From assembly GCA_016786725.1 (NCBI GenBank), contig JAEUVU010000017.1, positions 62,001 to 126,000 of the forward strand: DNA of 64,000 bases, in the 5' to 3' direction. Origin of the DNA: Ferruginibacter sp. Its GTDB lineage: Bacteria > Bacteroidota > Bacteroidia > Chitinophagales > Chitinophagaceae. A program made the translations under genes and the position numbers. Within the stretch, counting starts at the first letter, position 1. Every line of letters starts with the position of its first letter. Shown in pieces: positions 28,263-36,693 of the stretch. Under the pieces are notes generated by a model that saw only the letters and a list, made by a program, of their open reading frames with translations, was not told the origin of the DNA and made no database searches.

Positions 28263-29036
28263 TTACGTAAAAAACCTTGCCAAACCAATATTGGTGTACT
28301 GGTGCAGTTTTATCATGGGCTTTAAAACAGAAACAATCAGTGGCATGGGTACCCGGTTCTTTTTCATGGCTAAGTAATCCCTGCGGTTGGCACGCAGCCT
28401 GCGTGCAATACTGCTGTTGCTCATACCGCCCTGCCTCATCTTTACTATCAGCCTGGGAACATAGGCTGCACTCACTTTATGATAGTAGAGATATCTTGTC
28501 ATGAACTCATAATCAGCCGCAGAAAAAAAATGGGTTTCATAGTAACCGCATGTTTCCAGCAGTTTTCTGCGGAAATAAAAAGTAGGGTGTGCAGGCATCC
28601 ACCCGTAATGGAATTTTTTGATGCTGTATTCGCCACCCTTCCATTTACGCAATACCTGCGCTGTATTATCAGGATCCACATACACCAGGTCGCCATACAC
28701 AGCATCCACTTTTTTTGTTTCAAAATTTTCCACTATCCTGCTGATCACATCAGGCGCAGCCAGCATATCATCACTGTTGAGTGTACCGATGATATCACCT
28801 GTAGCCATTTTCATGCCTTTATTAATGGCATCATACATACTGTAATCTTTTTCAGATACCCATTGGGCAACATGATCTTTGTATTTTTCTATAATGGCCA
28901 GTGTACCATCGGTTGATTTACCATCTATGATGATGTGTTCTATATTTTTATAATCCTGTGCCATCACAGATTTAATGGCATCTTCCAGGAATTTCTCCGA
29001 GTTTAATGTAACTGTTATGAGGGTAACTTTAATCAT
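28263..29036 (-). CDS. family 2 glycosyltransferase (WcaA-like)
   Basis: A 257-residue GT-A fold transferase. It has the GT2 start (VTLITVTLNSEKFLEDAIKS), the nucleotide-sugar DGKSTDGT segment, the metal-binding Asp pair in GTLNSDDML, and an acceptor-side SAADYEFMTRY block in place of the ED motif. It adds one sugar to the lipid-linked repeat unit on the cytoplasmic side. Sugar specificity cannot be told. It lies 168 bases after the wcaF-like gene. Confidence 0.9.
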   Translation of the reverse strand: MIKVTLITVTLNSEKFLEDAIKSVMAQDYKNIEHIIIDGKSTDGTLAIIEKYKDHVAQWVSEKDYSMYDAINKGMKMATGDIIGTLNSDDMLAAPDVISRIVENFETKKVDAVYGDLVYVDPDNTAQVLRKWKGGEYSIKKFHYGWMPAHPTFYFRRKLLETCGYYETHFFSAADYEFMTRYLYYHKVSAAYVPRLIVKMRQGGMSNSSIARRLRANRRDYLAMKKNRVPMPLIVSVLKPMIKLHQYTNIGLARFFT

Positions 29037-29204
29037 GTATATAAATCGCTGTAAAATTACTGCATTTTTGATAGTGAAATGCGTACTTACATTTATTGTC
29101 TTTTAAGATAACCAACTGATAATCTGCTTCATCTTTAATTTCGCCAATCTCCACATAAAAAAACATACACAAAAAACAGTCCAAAGCGGATTAGGATTGG
29201 GGTT

Positions 29205-29753
29205 TTAAGCTGTAAGGGTACGGTCTGCAATCTTAGTGGCGGGATTTCCCCGATAGATGCCAGAAGCCTCCATATCGCTGCTTAAAACAGACCCAGCTGA
29301 AAGTACCGAATGCGACTTACAGGTTACACCGGGACAAACAATTGATTTGGCGCCTATCCACACACCTTCTTCAATAGTTATGTTTTTAACCATCAGGTCA
29401 AAAGCTGTTTTTTTAAAGTCGTGATTGCCTGTTAATAAATAAGCCCCCTGCGAAATGCATACCTGAGAGCCGATTTTAACAAGCCCCAGGTTATCTATCC
29501 ATACATTTTCACCAATCCAGGTGTGATCACCAATTTGCAGGAACCAGGGATATTTGATATTGACATAAGGCTTTATCAATACGCCTTTACCAATCTTAGC
29601 GCCAAATGATCTTAAAAGAAACACCTTCAGGCCATAAAAAGGAAATACACCCGACCGGAAGAACATACCATTTATATAATGCCAGGCAAAACGCTTAAAA
29701 GCCGAACCCGGTTTATACCAGCTGTTATTATATTGATCAAGCCTGACCTGCAT
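29205..29753 (-). CDS. left-handed beta-helix acetyltransferase, WcaF-like
   Basis: A 182-residue hexapeptide-repeat acyltransferase (repeats from KIGKGVLIKPYVNI through VWIGAKSIVCPGVT and SVLSAGSVLSS). The catalytic His is in TGNHDF. It closely follows the pattern of the colanic-acid acetyltransferase WcaF and so should O-acetylate a sugar of the polymer using acetyl-CoA. Its start overlaps the end of the exosortase gene by 17 bases, so the two are translationally close. Confidence 0.88.
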   Translation of the reverse strand: MQVRLDQYNNSWYKPGSAFKRFAWHYINGMFFRSGVFPFYGLKVFLLRSFGAKIGKGVLIKPYVNIKYPWFLQIGDHTWIGENVWIDNLGLVKIGSQVCISQGAYLLTGNHDFKKTAFDLMVKNITIEEGVWIGAKSIVCPGVTCKSHSVLSAGSVLSSDMEASGIYRGNPATKIADRTLTA

Positions 29754-30288
29754 GACGCTGTTTTTTTTGTGAATGTAGTTTTAAAGTCCGGTCAAACAAA
29801 TAAATCATGCAAAATATTGCCGCATAGGCCACAATATTGAACCAGGTATGGTTATCCCATCCAAAAGGGAATTTCCAGCCCTGTGTATTAGACAAAAGTA
29901 CCAGGCTTATGCGTACCACGTTGATGATATAAAGTAAAATTGTACCACCCAGCATCCAGGCCAGTTTTTTTTTCCAGCCGCCATTATTGGCAAAAACAAA
30001 AGCAAGCCAGAATGCGGTAACCCCATAGCCAAGGCAACTGTACACCAGGTTTACTGCCCCGCCGTTAACCATCCTCAATTGGGTAGGCCCGCTCTGGTAA
30101 CTTTCGTATCCGAATACTGACAGAAAATATTTTGAAGCGTTTAATAAGCTATCACGTAAAAGCGGAATGAAATTTAAATATTTATCTACAAATCCGCTGT
30201 AATATCCGCCGGGTACCGAAAGGCCGATAATAGCCAATGTTCCAAAATAACAAATACAAAAGGCTGCTGCAAATTTCAGCAGGTACAT
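29737..30288 (-). CDS. xrtY: exosortase-family transpeptidase (probable XrtY type)
   Basis: A 183-residue polytopic inner-membrane protein with the exosortase active site: Cys85 in VYSCLGYG, Arg126 in NVVRISLV and His147 in WDNHTWF, each at a membrane-helix edge in the usual order. Exosortases cut C-terminal PEP-CTERM-like signals and transfer the protein to another carrier, and are usually encoded with exopolysaccharide genes, as here. The neighbours upstream, a glycosyltransferase and a Wzy-like protein, fit the set I recall as XrtY-associated. I see no protein in the window with a PEP-CTERM-like tail. ATG at 30288 is used; the frame is open up to an ATT at 30318, beside the heptamer repeat. 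Confidence 0.85.
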   Translation of the reverse strand: MYLLKFAAAFCICYFGTLAIIGLSVPGGYYSGFVDKYLNFIPLLRDSLLNASKYFLSVFGYESYQSGPTQLRMVNGGAVNLVYSCLGYGVTAFWLAFVFANNGGWKKKLAWMLGGTILLYIINVVRISLVLLSNTQGWKFPFGWDNHTWFNIVAYAAIFCMIYLFDRTLKLHSQKKQRHAGQA

Positions 30289-30313
30289 TAATACAGGTTT
30301 GTTTAGAAGAGGT

Positions 30314-30352
30314 TTAATGGTTAATGGTTAATGGTTAATGGTTAATGGTTAA
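30314..30352. repeat. tandem heptamer TTAATGG, five copies plus TTAA
   Basis: Five perfect head-to-tail copies of TTAATGG at 30314-30348 and a partial copy. It sits in the 155-base gap between the glycosyltransferase and exosortase genes, 26 bases upstream of the exosortase ATG. Seven is not a multiple of three, so copy-number change would alter spacing and frame. Confidence 0.95.
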
Positions 30353-30443
30353 AGATCCTTTTCAGAATATATTATGCTGCATCGCTTTCACATCACACTC
30401 ACATCGCTCTCTCAATCCTTCTTTATGTAACACATTCAACTTG

Positions 30444-31583
30444 TTATCCAAACAGTTCATTATACCCTTTCAGATCAGCTGTATTGTTATAATATGCCTT
30501 TGCCAGGTTATAAGCACCGGTACAATAACTGTTGAATGATGCTGCATCCATACCGGCGATCATTCCCAGTTTATCCCTGCAACTAACTGCATCACCTATA
30601 TCAAAATTCCATCCTGCTTTTTTTTCTTCCAGTCCGTTCCAGGGTGTAAAAAAACTGGTGATGATAGGCCGGCCTGCGCTCAGGCTTTCAAAAAGCGCAT
30701 GGCCAAAATTTTCTCCATTTGTAAGCAAAACAGATGCATCGTACTGCTCAAATGTTTGCTGCACCAGTTCGGGGCTACGGTCTGCTTTGTATATTATCTT
30801 AGTATTATCATTGCCTATGGCCTGCAAACATTTTTTCCAGTAGCTTTCATCTTTAACCGGCCCGTAAATATCCAACGTGATGCCTGCAGCAGCATTATTA
30901 ACGAGTTCAATTAACTGCAGTAAATTTTTCTTTTCTGCTATCAATGACAAATAAACCAGCCGGAGACGGCCCTCCTTTTTCTCTGTAAACCGCATTTCAT
31001 TTACAGGCTGCCTGGGAATATTGGAAGCCACGATCACTTTTGCCTTTTTTCCAAATATTTTTATGATATCTTCTTTCTCATCTTCGGTAGTTGCATGCCA
31101 GTTCACAGACCTTACCATTCCCAACATTTTAAGCATACCCAGGTATGCTTTCTTTTTAAGCGCTTTGCCTGCAAGCGCCCCACTTTGCAGCATTCCCCGG
31201 GGGGCTATTACTATTTTCTGCTGTGCAGGGTTAACACATAAAAGCGGAATGATGAAAAAACGATAAGAGAATATGCCATTCAGGTAAACAACATCAGGCC
31301 TTACCTCTTTTATCATTTTGCCGAAGATGCTTCTGTTGATAGTTTGAGGTTTTGCATACCACACCTGCAAAGGTTTATCTGAACCGGGCAATGTAACGGA
31401 TGTCCATTTACCGGTATCAATGCCCGGCAATTTTTCAGAACTGTTGTGATCGTTACTGCCTGTAAAAACACATATTTCATGTTTGTCTTCTAAAGATTTA
31501 ACCAGGTTTGTCAACGATTGAATGGGGCCCCCTGCTTTGTAAGCCGGGTAAAAATAATCGTAAACAAACAACAGTTTCGGCAT
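30444..31583 (-). CDS. family 4 glycosyltransferase (XYAG1-like, exosortase-associated)
   Basis: A 379-residue GT-B fold transferase. The N-terminal half opens with KLLFVYDYFYPAYKAGGPIQ, the acceptor-binding side; the C-terminal half has the donor-binding ENFGHALFE (the EX7E motif) followed by SLSAGRPI. I start at the ATG at 31583, 7 bases after the Wzy-like gene, rather than an in-frame start at 31628 that would overlap it. The opening pattern and its place between exosortase and Wzy-like genes match what I recall as the XrtY-associated glycosyltransferase; I cannot check this here. Confidence 0.88.
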   Translation of the reverse strand: MPKLLFVYDYFYPAYKAGGPIQSLTNLVKSLEDKHEICVFTGSNDHNSSEKLPGIDTGKWTSVTLPGSDKPLQVWYAKPQTINRSIFGKMIKEVRPDVVYLNGIFSYRFFIIPLLCVNPAQQKIVIAPRGMLQSGALAGKALKKKAYLGMLKMLGMVRSVNWHATTEDEKEDIIKIFGKKAKVIVASNIPRQPVNEMRFTEKKEGRLRLVYLSLIAEKKNLLQLIELVNNAAAGITLDIYGPVKDESYWKKCLQAIGNDNTKIIYKADRSPELVQQTFEQYDASVLLTNGENFGHALFESLSAGRPIITSFFTPWNGLEEKKAGWNFDIGDAVSCRDKLGMIAGMDAASFNSYCTGAYNLAKAYYNNTADLKGYNELFG

Positions 31584-31590
31584 TACAATT

Positions 31591-32970
31591 TTAGTGCTTA
31601 AATACACCACCCCTGATATAATTATCAAGCGGTTTCATCAGTAAATAACGAAAAAATAAAAAAGCGATGTAATACATCAGTATCCAGCCCAGTATCTTGG
31701 TGCCAGGCGTTCCGTTGCAATTAATATTGATCCACAGGGAAGATACCATGGTAAATCCCCAGAGATAATTAACACTTTGCAATATGATGGTTTTATAAAT
31801 AAAACCCAGCAGCCACCCCACTAAAAATATAGGGATGAACATAAAATAAGGGCCGAAATCAATATAGCTTTCAGCCATATAACCCAGGCTGAAACTGGCG
31901 CCCATTTTAGCGGTAGCTACTTTTCGGGTAGCATACTTATTCACCATTTTACTGTCATCTATTGCTTCTTTATTGGGAAACAATATCCTGGGCTGAAATA
32001 TATGCATCACATTATCCGTCCAGAGTTTTCCGTTTTCATAAGCAATTTTGCGTGGCACATTTTCAGTGGCCTGCGAAAAGAATTCGATATAAGATATCCG
32101 GTCAATGGTTTGATACAGCACATCTTTTTTATTTGACTCCCCGCTTTTTTCTGAAAGTTCCTGCAGTTTTTTCAATGCATCTTCCTGTGATACAACTACT
32201 GTCTGGGTTCTTTCTCCTGCATTTAAAAATTTACGGTAATCGCCTTTAACGGACTGCCATACAAATACTGAATATAAAAAACCGCATCCAAGCACCACTG
32301 CCACAGCCGATTGCCTGGCATTAAGGCGGTTGGGGAATATAGCAACAATAACTATGGCAGTAATAATAATGTCTTTAAAGGAAGAGAAAAAACTGAAAAG
32401 GCTTAGTACAACTTCTGCTATAATGATGCCGAGAACAAGCAACAGGTGTTCTTTCTTTTTAAGTGCATAAAAAATAATGAGGAACAAAAAACCCATTTTC
32501 ATCTGGAGAAAACCAGACAAGAACTGTGACAGGCCGGGAAAATAAAATACAAAAGATTTTAAAACAGTATTGATGACCGAAGCAACCAGGTAAACGATCA
32601 GCATGCGCCTGAAATTAACCGGCCTGTAAAACAATTCATTCATTTTTTCATTACTCAGCCTAAGGTCTTTGATGGCAAACCAAAGGCCCAGGCAAAAAAT
32701 GCAAAACCCCAGTAATGAAACATAGGTAGTTTGAATGATGTTAACACTGGAAGAAAGGCTCTCGTACCTGATGCCGGTAATATCTGAATAAAATATTTTG
32801 ATGGTAATGCTTAACCATGACATGAATACACCAAAAAATATTACTTTGGGTTCGTACCTGCGCCAGAATAAAACATAGCTTAAATAAAGGCTAAGTAAAC
32901 TGAATATCATCAGCACAGGATGGCTGCTGTACAAAACCAGGCAAATAGCTATGAGTGCCGCCAGTATCAA
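31591..32970 (-). CDS. Wzy-like polysaccharide polymerase (exosortase-associated type)
   Basis: A 459-residue integral membrane protein with roughly ten to twelve hydrophobic helices and one large loop (about residues 240-330, with YQTIDRISYIEFFSQATENV) facing the periplasm. This is the layout of O-antigen or exopolysaccharide polymerases, which join lipid-linked repeat units outside the inner membrane. Sequence is too variable in the family for residue-level proof. The neighbours on both sides (exosortase region, glycosyltransferases) support the assignment, and no other polymerase candidate is present in the cluster. Confidence 0.82.
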   Translation of the reverse strand: MILAALIAICLVLYSSHPVLMIFSLLSLYLSYVLFWRRYEPKVIFFGVFMSWLSITIKIFYSDITGIRYESLSSSVNIIQTTYVSLLGFCIFCLGLWFAIKDLRLSNEKMNELFYRPVNFRRMLIVYLVASVINTVLKSFVFYFPGLSQFLSGFLQMKMGFLFLIIFYALKKKEHLLLVLGIIIAEVVLSLFSFFSSFKDIIITAIVIVAIFPNRLNARQSAVAVVLGCGFLYSVFVWQSVKGDYRKFLNAGERTQTVVVSQEDALKKLQELSEKSGESNKKDVLYQTIDRISYIEFFSQATENVPRKIAYENGKLWTDNVMHIFQPRILFPNKEAIDDSKMVNKYATRKVATAKMGASFSLGYMAESYIDFGPYFMFIPIFLVGWLLGFIYKTIILQSVNYLWGFTMVSSLWININCNGTPGTKILGWILMYYIAFLFFRYLLMKPLDNYIRGGVFKH

Positions 32971-32988
32971 AAGCCGGTATGCTTAAAA

Positions 32989-33834
32989 TTATTTTTCAAA
33001 AAAACTATCGGGCCAGTCGCCATTTTGAATATTAACGGGTAACAGGCTGGTGTTTATAAATTCATATTCCTGTTGCAACGCCTGTTCTAAAAATTCAGGC
33101 GGGTGAGCTTCCATATGAGAATGCCTGCTCATTTTTTCAACGAGTTTTTCCTTATTCCTTCTCACATACCCTGCATGATGCATCATGCCTACCTCCCAGG
33201 GGCAATCAATAAAATTATAGAGCCTGGAGCCTAGGTTTTTAAAACCAAATTTAGAACCGAGTTTATTCAGCCTGGATTCATTCCAGTTCAATACACGCCG
33301 CTGCTCAAAGAACAAACCGGCCTTAACAAAACCAAAATGATTGTGTACATATTTTTCCCGGGGTTCCCTCCTGTTCCAGCTCAGGTGATAATTATAACCG
33401 CTCACACGCATGGCCCGGGGCTTCTTCTTTTTAAGATATTCAATGATCTGCGGCAGTGTATCCACATCATAAATTTCATCTGCATCACATACCAGGAAAT
33501 AATCCGGGGGGCGGTGAAAAGCAGCAATAAGTTTTGGATCTACCCCATGAGGCTGTATTTTCCTGGATGCATCAAACAATAAAGCATTCATTTCATGATT
33601 GCGGGAAGCCGTTTCATCATTGTACCGCCGTACCACCAGGTGTATCTTCCCCTCCGGGTCCGGATAATTCAGAACCTGGCTTATCGTATTATCAGGCACT
33701 ACAGGCTTGCTGTAATAGTCCCTGTCATATTGGGTAATAACACTGATACCTGAACAATGCTTATAAAGCGGCTTTATCGTTTCTGTAATAAAGTCCTCTT
33801 CATTCAGCGCTATGATGATAGCATGTATTCTCAT
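32989..33834 (-). CDS. GT2-like glycosyltransferase
   Basis: A 281-residue protein with the opening HAIIIALNEEDFITETI of family 2 transferases, then a charged stretch, and the central CDADEIYD, which carries the DxD-type metal site. The second half (YNYHLSWNRREP, HHAGYVRRNKEK) is unlike standard GT2 enzymes, so the acceptor is unusual. Start: the ATG at 33834 overlaps the stop of the methyltransferase gene by one base (TGATG), a translational-coupling arrangement; a TTG at 33837 is possible but less likely. Confidence 0.78.
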   Translation of the reverse strand: MRIHAIIIALNEEDFITETIKPLYKHCSGISVITQYDRDYYSKPVVPDNTISQVLNYPDPEGKIHLVVRRYNDETASRNHEMNALLFDASRKIQPHGVDPKLIAAFHRPPDYFLVCDADEIYDVDTLPQIIEYLKKKKPRAMRVSGYNYHLSWNRREPREKYVHNHFGFVKAGLFFEQRRVLNWNESRLNKLGSKFGFKNLGSRLYNFIDCPWEVGMMHHAGYVRRNKEKLVEKMSRHSHMEAHPPEFLEQALQQEYEFINTSLLPVNIQNGDWPDSFFEK

Positions 33835-34430
33835 CAACCTGTAATAATTCTTTTTAAAACATTCAGCGAATCTACCGTCTCAATAATTTCAAATCGCTTA
33901 TCTGATCTTACCTGATCATTAAAATATTTATAAGAGCCGAGTTCTTTTACAGAAGAGTCATGAGGAGGTTCTGCTGTGTCATGCAATGCAATAATGCCAC
34001 CTGTTTTAACTTTGCCTGACCAGTCATTCCAATCCCTGGTAAACCCATCATAGCTATGGTCTCCATCAATAAATATGAAATCAATATCCCCGGGAATTTC
34101 ATGTACAGCATCATAACTGAATACAGGGAGTAATTTTACTTTTTCATTAAGCTTTGCTTTACTGATTCCCTTACGGGCAATTTTTTCATGATAGCATATT
34201 CCCAAACGTCCCTTGAAGAACGGATCAATACCAATTAGTTTTCCTTCTGGATGCATGGCTGCCGCAATAGTTACTGTATTAACACCTTCAAAAACACCTA
34301 TCTCAACAGCATGCCTGGAGCCGGCTGCATATTTTTTTATTGCTCCCCGTTCTTTGGCAGTTGTTTGAGTTTCGGGCTTATCCATTCCCAAAAAATATTT
34401 TACGTAATGTATCAGTGCATTTCCCTTCAT
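33834..34430 (-). CDS. class I SAM-dependent methyltransferase (Methyltransf_24-like)
   Basis: A 198-residue methyltransferase: SAM-binding motif I is AVEIGVFEGVNT, the acidic loop is LIGIDPF, and FIFIDGDHSYDG with the later ALHDTAE is typical of the Methyltransf_24 group found in sugar clusters. It should methylate a hydroxyl of the polymer or a nucleotide sugar. Overlaps of 4 bases upstream and 1 base downstream place it firmly in the operon. Confidence 0.85.
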   Translation of the reverse strand: MKGNALIHYVKYFLGMDKPETQTTAKERGAIKKYAAGSRHAVEIGVFEGVNTVTIAAAMHPEGKLIGIDPFFKGRLGICYHEKIARKGISKAKLNEKVKLLPVFSYDAVHEIPGDIDFIFIDGDHSYDGFTRDWNDWSGKVKTGGIIALHDTAEPPHDSSVKELGSYKYFNDQVRSDKRFEIIETVDSLNVLKRIITG

Positions 34431-35539
34431 AAAACAGTTAAGAGTTTATCAATTTTTTTAATCATTATTTGCTGATCAAAATATTGTACCACATGTTCAC
34501 GACCCTTTTTCCCCATCACATCAATTTCATTCCGGTTATTGTAAAAATATCCGATCTTACCGGCCAGTTCTTCAGCATCTCCGGGCTCTGTCAAAAAACC
34601 ATTACTACCATTTACAACTGTTTCTTTAAAGCCTCCCTTGTTTGAAACAATTACGGGAATACCAAGCATATTTGCTTCTATCGCTATTAAGCCAAAAGGT
34701 TCGGGCAACATTGTAGGGGCAATCAAAACATCAATACCTGCATAAATCTCTTTTATCTCTTTTTTAAAACCACGCCATTCAATTCTTTGTATTAAACCAA
34801 GTTCAGCGATCTGTATCTTCAGTTTCTCTATAAAATTCACATCACCACCACCGGCAATGATCAGTTGAACATCCATTCCTTTTTTAACCAGTAGGTTAAT
34901 GGCCTCTATTAAAGTAAAGTGTCCTTTTCTTTCGATCACCTGGCCTACAATTCCAATGCTGAGAGGCCCGGGATGCTTTGTAGTTTTCTGCGTCTCGGGT
35001 AATATCTCAATCCCGTTGCAGATCACTTCTATCTTATCAGGCGATATGCCACATGCCACCAGGTCTTCTTTTATAAATTCAGAAATAGCAATGAACTTAA
35101 TAACCTTCCGGTCAATGATCCTTAAAAAATAGCGTGATTGTCTGCTGCCCGCATTTGCATCATGCACATGGTAAACAATCTTCTTTTTAAAAAAAGGCCA
35201 CAACAAAATAACCTGCCTGAAAGAAATGATATAGACGGGCCAGTCTTTAATTTTTTTACGGATGCGTAAGAAACGTATTATTGCTCCAGGATAATGGACA
35301 AGTGAATCCAATGACCACCAGATCTTAGAAGTATAATACCACCCCAGCTTGAGTGGATGATATTTTACCTGCAATCCGTCAAGCGCCTTTGCAAATGCTC
35401 CGTCATTCCAACCGCTGATGATCGCATTAACCTCATACCCTTCTTTACTCAATCCCTTCATCACATCCAGCGTTACTTTTTCAGCACCATAAATATAAGT
35501 ACCTCCTGCAATAACGAGTAATTTTTTAGGCTCACTCAT
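34427..35539 (-). CDS. family 4 glycosyltransferase
   Basis: A 370-residue GT-B enzyme. N-terminal glycine loop AGGTYIYGAEKVTLD, C-terminal donor site EPFGLIAIE (EX7E) with VIVSNKGG, and the GRP-type turn IERKGHFTLIEAI. It adds a sugar with retention of configuration; the donor is unknown. Overlaps the upstream and downstream genes by 4 bases each. Confidence 0.9.
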   Translation of the reverse strand: MSEPKKLLVIAGGTYIYGAEKVTLDVMKGLSKEGYEVNAIISGWNDGAFAKALDGLQVKYHPLKLGWYYTSKIWWSLDSLVHYPGAIIRFLRIRKKIKDWPVYIISFRQVILLWPFFKKKIVYHVHDANAGSRQSRYFLRIIDRKVIKFIAISEFIKEDLVACGISPDKIEVICNGIEILPETQKTTKHPGPLSIGIVGQVIERKGHFTLIEAINLLVKKGMDVQLIIAGGGDVNFIEKLKIQIAELGLIQRIEWRGFKKEIKEIYAGIDVLIAPTMLPEPFGLIAIEANMLGIPVIVSNKGGFKETVVNGSNGFLTEPGDAEELAGKIGYFYNNRNEIDVMGKKGREHVVQYFDQQIMIKKIDKLLTVL

Positions 35540-36693
35540 GCCCGTTGCAATCGTTTTTTTATGGCAGTTGCAATAGCATCAAAATTCCAAACTTCAATTA
35601 GCCTTGCTGAAGCTGCTTCCATTGATGCAAGCCTATCTTTATCACTTATCATTCTGTTTATTTTATCTTCAAGATCGTTGATATCGTTCGATCTGAAACT
35701 GTATCCATTAATACCTTCCTGCACCAGGTCAGCAGTACAACCAACCTTATCACTCACCAATATGGCCCTGCCACAGGCCATCGCCTCATTTACTGCAAGG
35801 CCCCAGGTTTCGCCGGGACCAGCTGATGGTAAACAAAATATTTCACCCAACCTGTATATAGCCGGCATCATGCTTTGATTTTGAAATGACAACAGGTGCA
35901 TATTTGCATATCCTGTTATTGCCTGTTTAAGTTCCTGCTCCAGCACGCCATCCCCAACAAAGATCACATGCAGCTTTTCATTGTTGATCTCCTTAACTGC
36001 CTGTGCAAGCAGCAGTGGATTTTTTTTAGTAAGCAATTTGCCGCAGTACACAATGGTTGTATCATCTGTAGCAATTCCAAATGATTTGCGTGTATCTTTT
36101 ATAAATGTTTCCTGTGCATTTGTTAATTGGCTAAACCTGCCATTATCAATAGCATGAGGCGCAAACACCAACTGGCTTTCTTTTACCCCATGTTTTAAAA
36201 AATAGGCTTTATTGGCAGTGCCAACATAGAGTGCTTGATCAATATGCCGATAGATCCATTTCAGAAAAATCCGCCTTGCTATTTTCTTTATGCTACCGTT
36301 TTCATCCAGCAATGTTGAATCGCCGCGGAATAAAACCGGGATGCGGTTTTTAAAATGAAACATGGCTTTAAGGTGGCTCAGGTAATTCCACCCGATAACT
36401 AAAACAGCTGTAGCATTCCAGTCTTCAATTGCTTTGATCAGGCCAGGATTTTTAACGTCAAAAAAACTTCTGCCTGTATTGTTATTGTTGCTTACAAAAG
36501 AATGATCATACCCGTCTAACAAAGGAATATCCCATTCAATATCTTTTCCAAAATCCCTGTCAAATTTTGCAGCTTCTTTTTGCCAGGTGTAAAACACTTT
36601 TATTTCCAATCCCTCCTGCTTTGCCAACCTTGAAAAAACAGGGGCATAATACTGGATGGGATGTGTGGTAACAATAGCAAGCCTGCTACTCAC
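35536..36693 (-). CDS. family 4 glycosyltransferase
   Basis: A 385-residue GT-B enzyme. Opening LAIVTTHPIQYYAPVFSRLA is seen in a recurrent subgroup of exopolysaccharide transferases. The linker carries VLFRGDSTLLDE, and the donor site is ETWGLAVNEA (EX7E) with AILVSDKVGC. It overlaps the upstream gene by 8 bases. Donor sugar unknown. Confidence 0.9.
   Translation of the reverse strand: MSSRLAIVTTHPIQYYAPVFSRLAKQEGLEIKVFYTWQKEAAKFDRDFGKDIEWDIPLLDGYDHSFVSNNNNTGRSFFDVKNPGLIKAIEDWNATAVLVIGWNYLSHLKAMFHFKNRIPVLFRGDSTLLDENGSIKKIARRIFLKWIYRHIDQALYVGTANKAYFLKHGVKESQLVFAPHAIDNGRFSQLTNAQETFIKDTRKSFGIATDDTTIVYCGKLLTKKNPLLLAQAVKEINNEKLHVIFVGDGVLEQELKQAITGYANMHLLSFQNQSMMPAIYRLGEIFCLPSAGPGETWGLAVNEAMACGRAILVSDKVGCTADLVQEGINGYSFRSNDINDLEDKINRMISDKDRLASMEAASARLIEVWNFDAIATAIKKRLQRA

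Noticed and set aside
30314..30352. CRISPR array
   Set aside because: A 7-base unit with no spacers is a simple tandem repeat.
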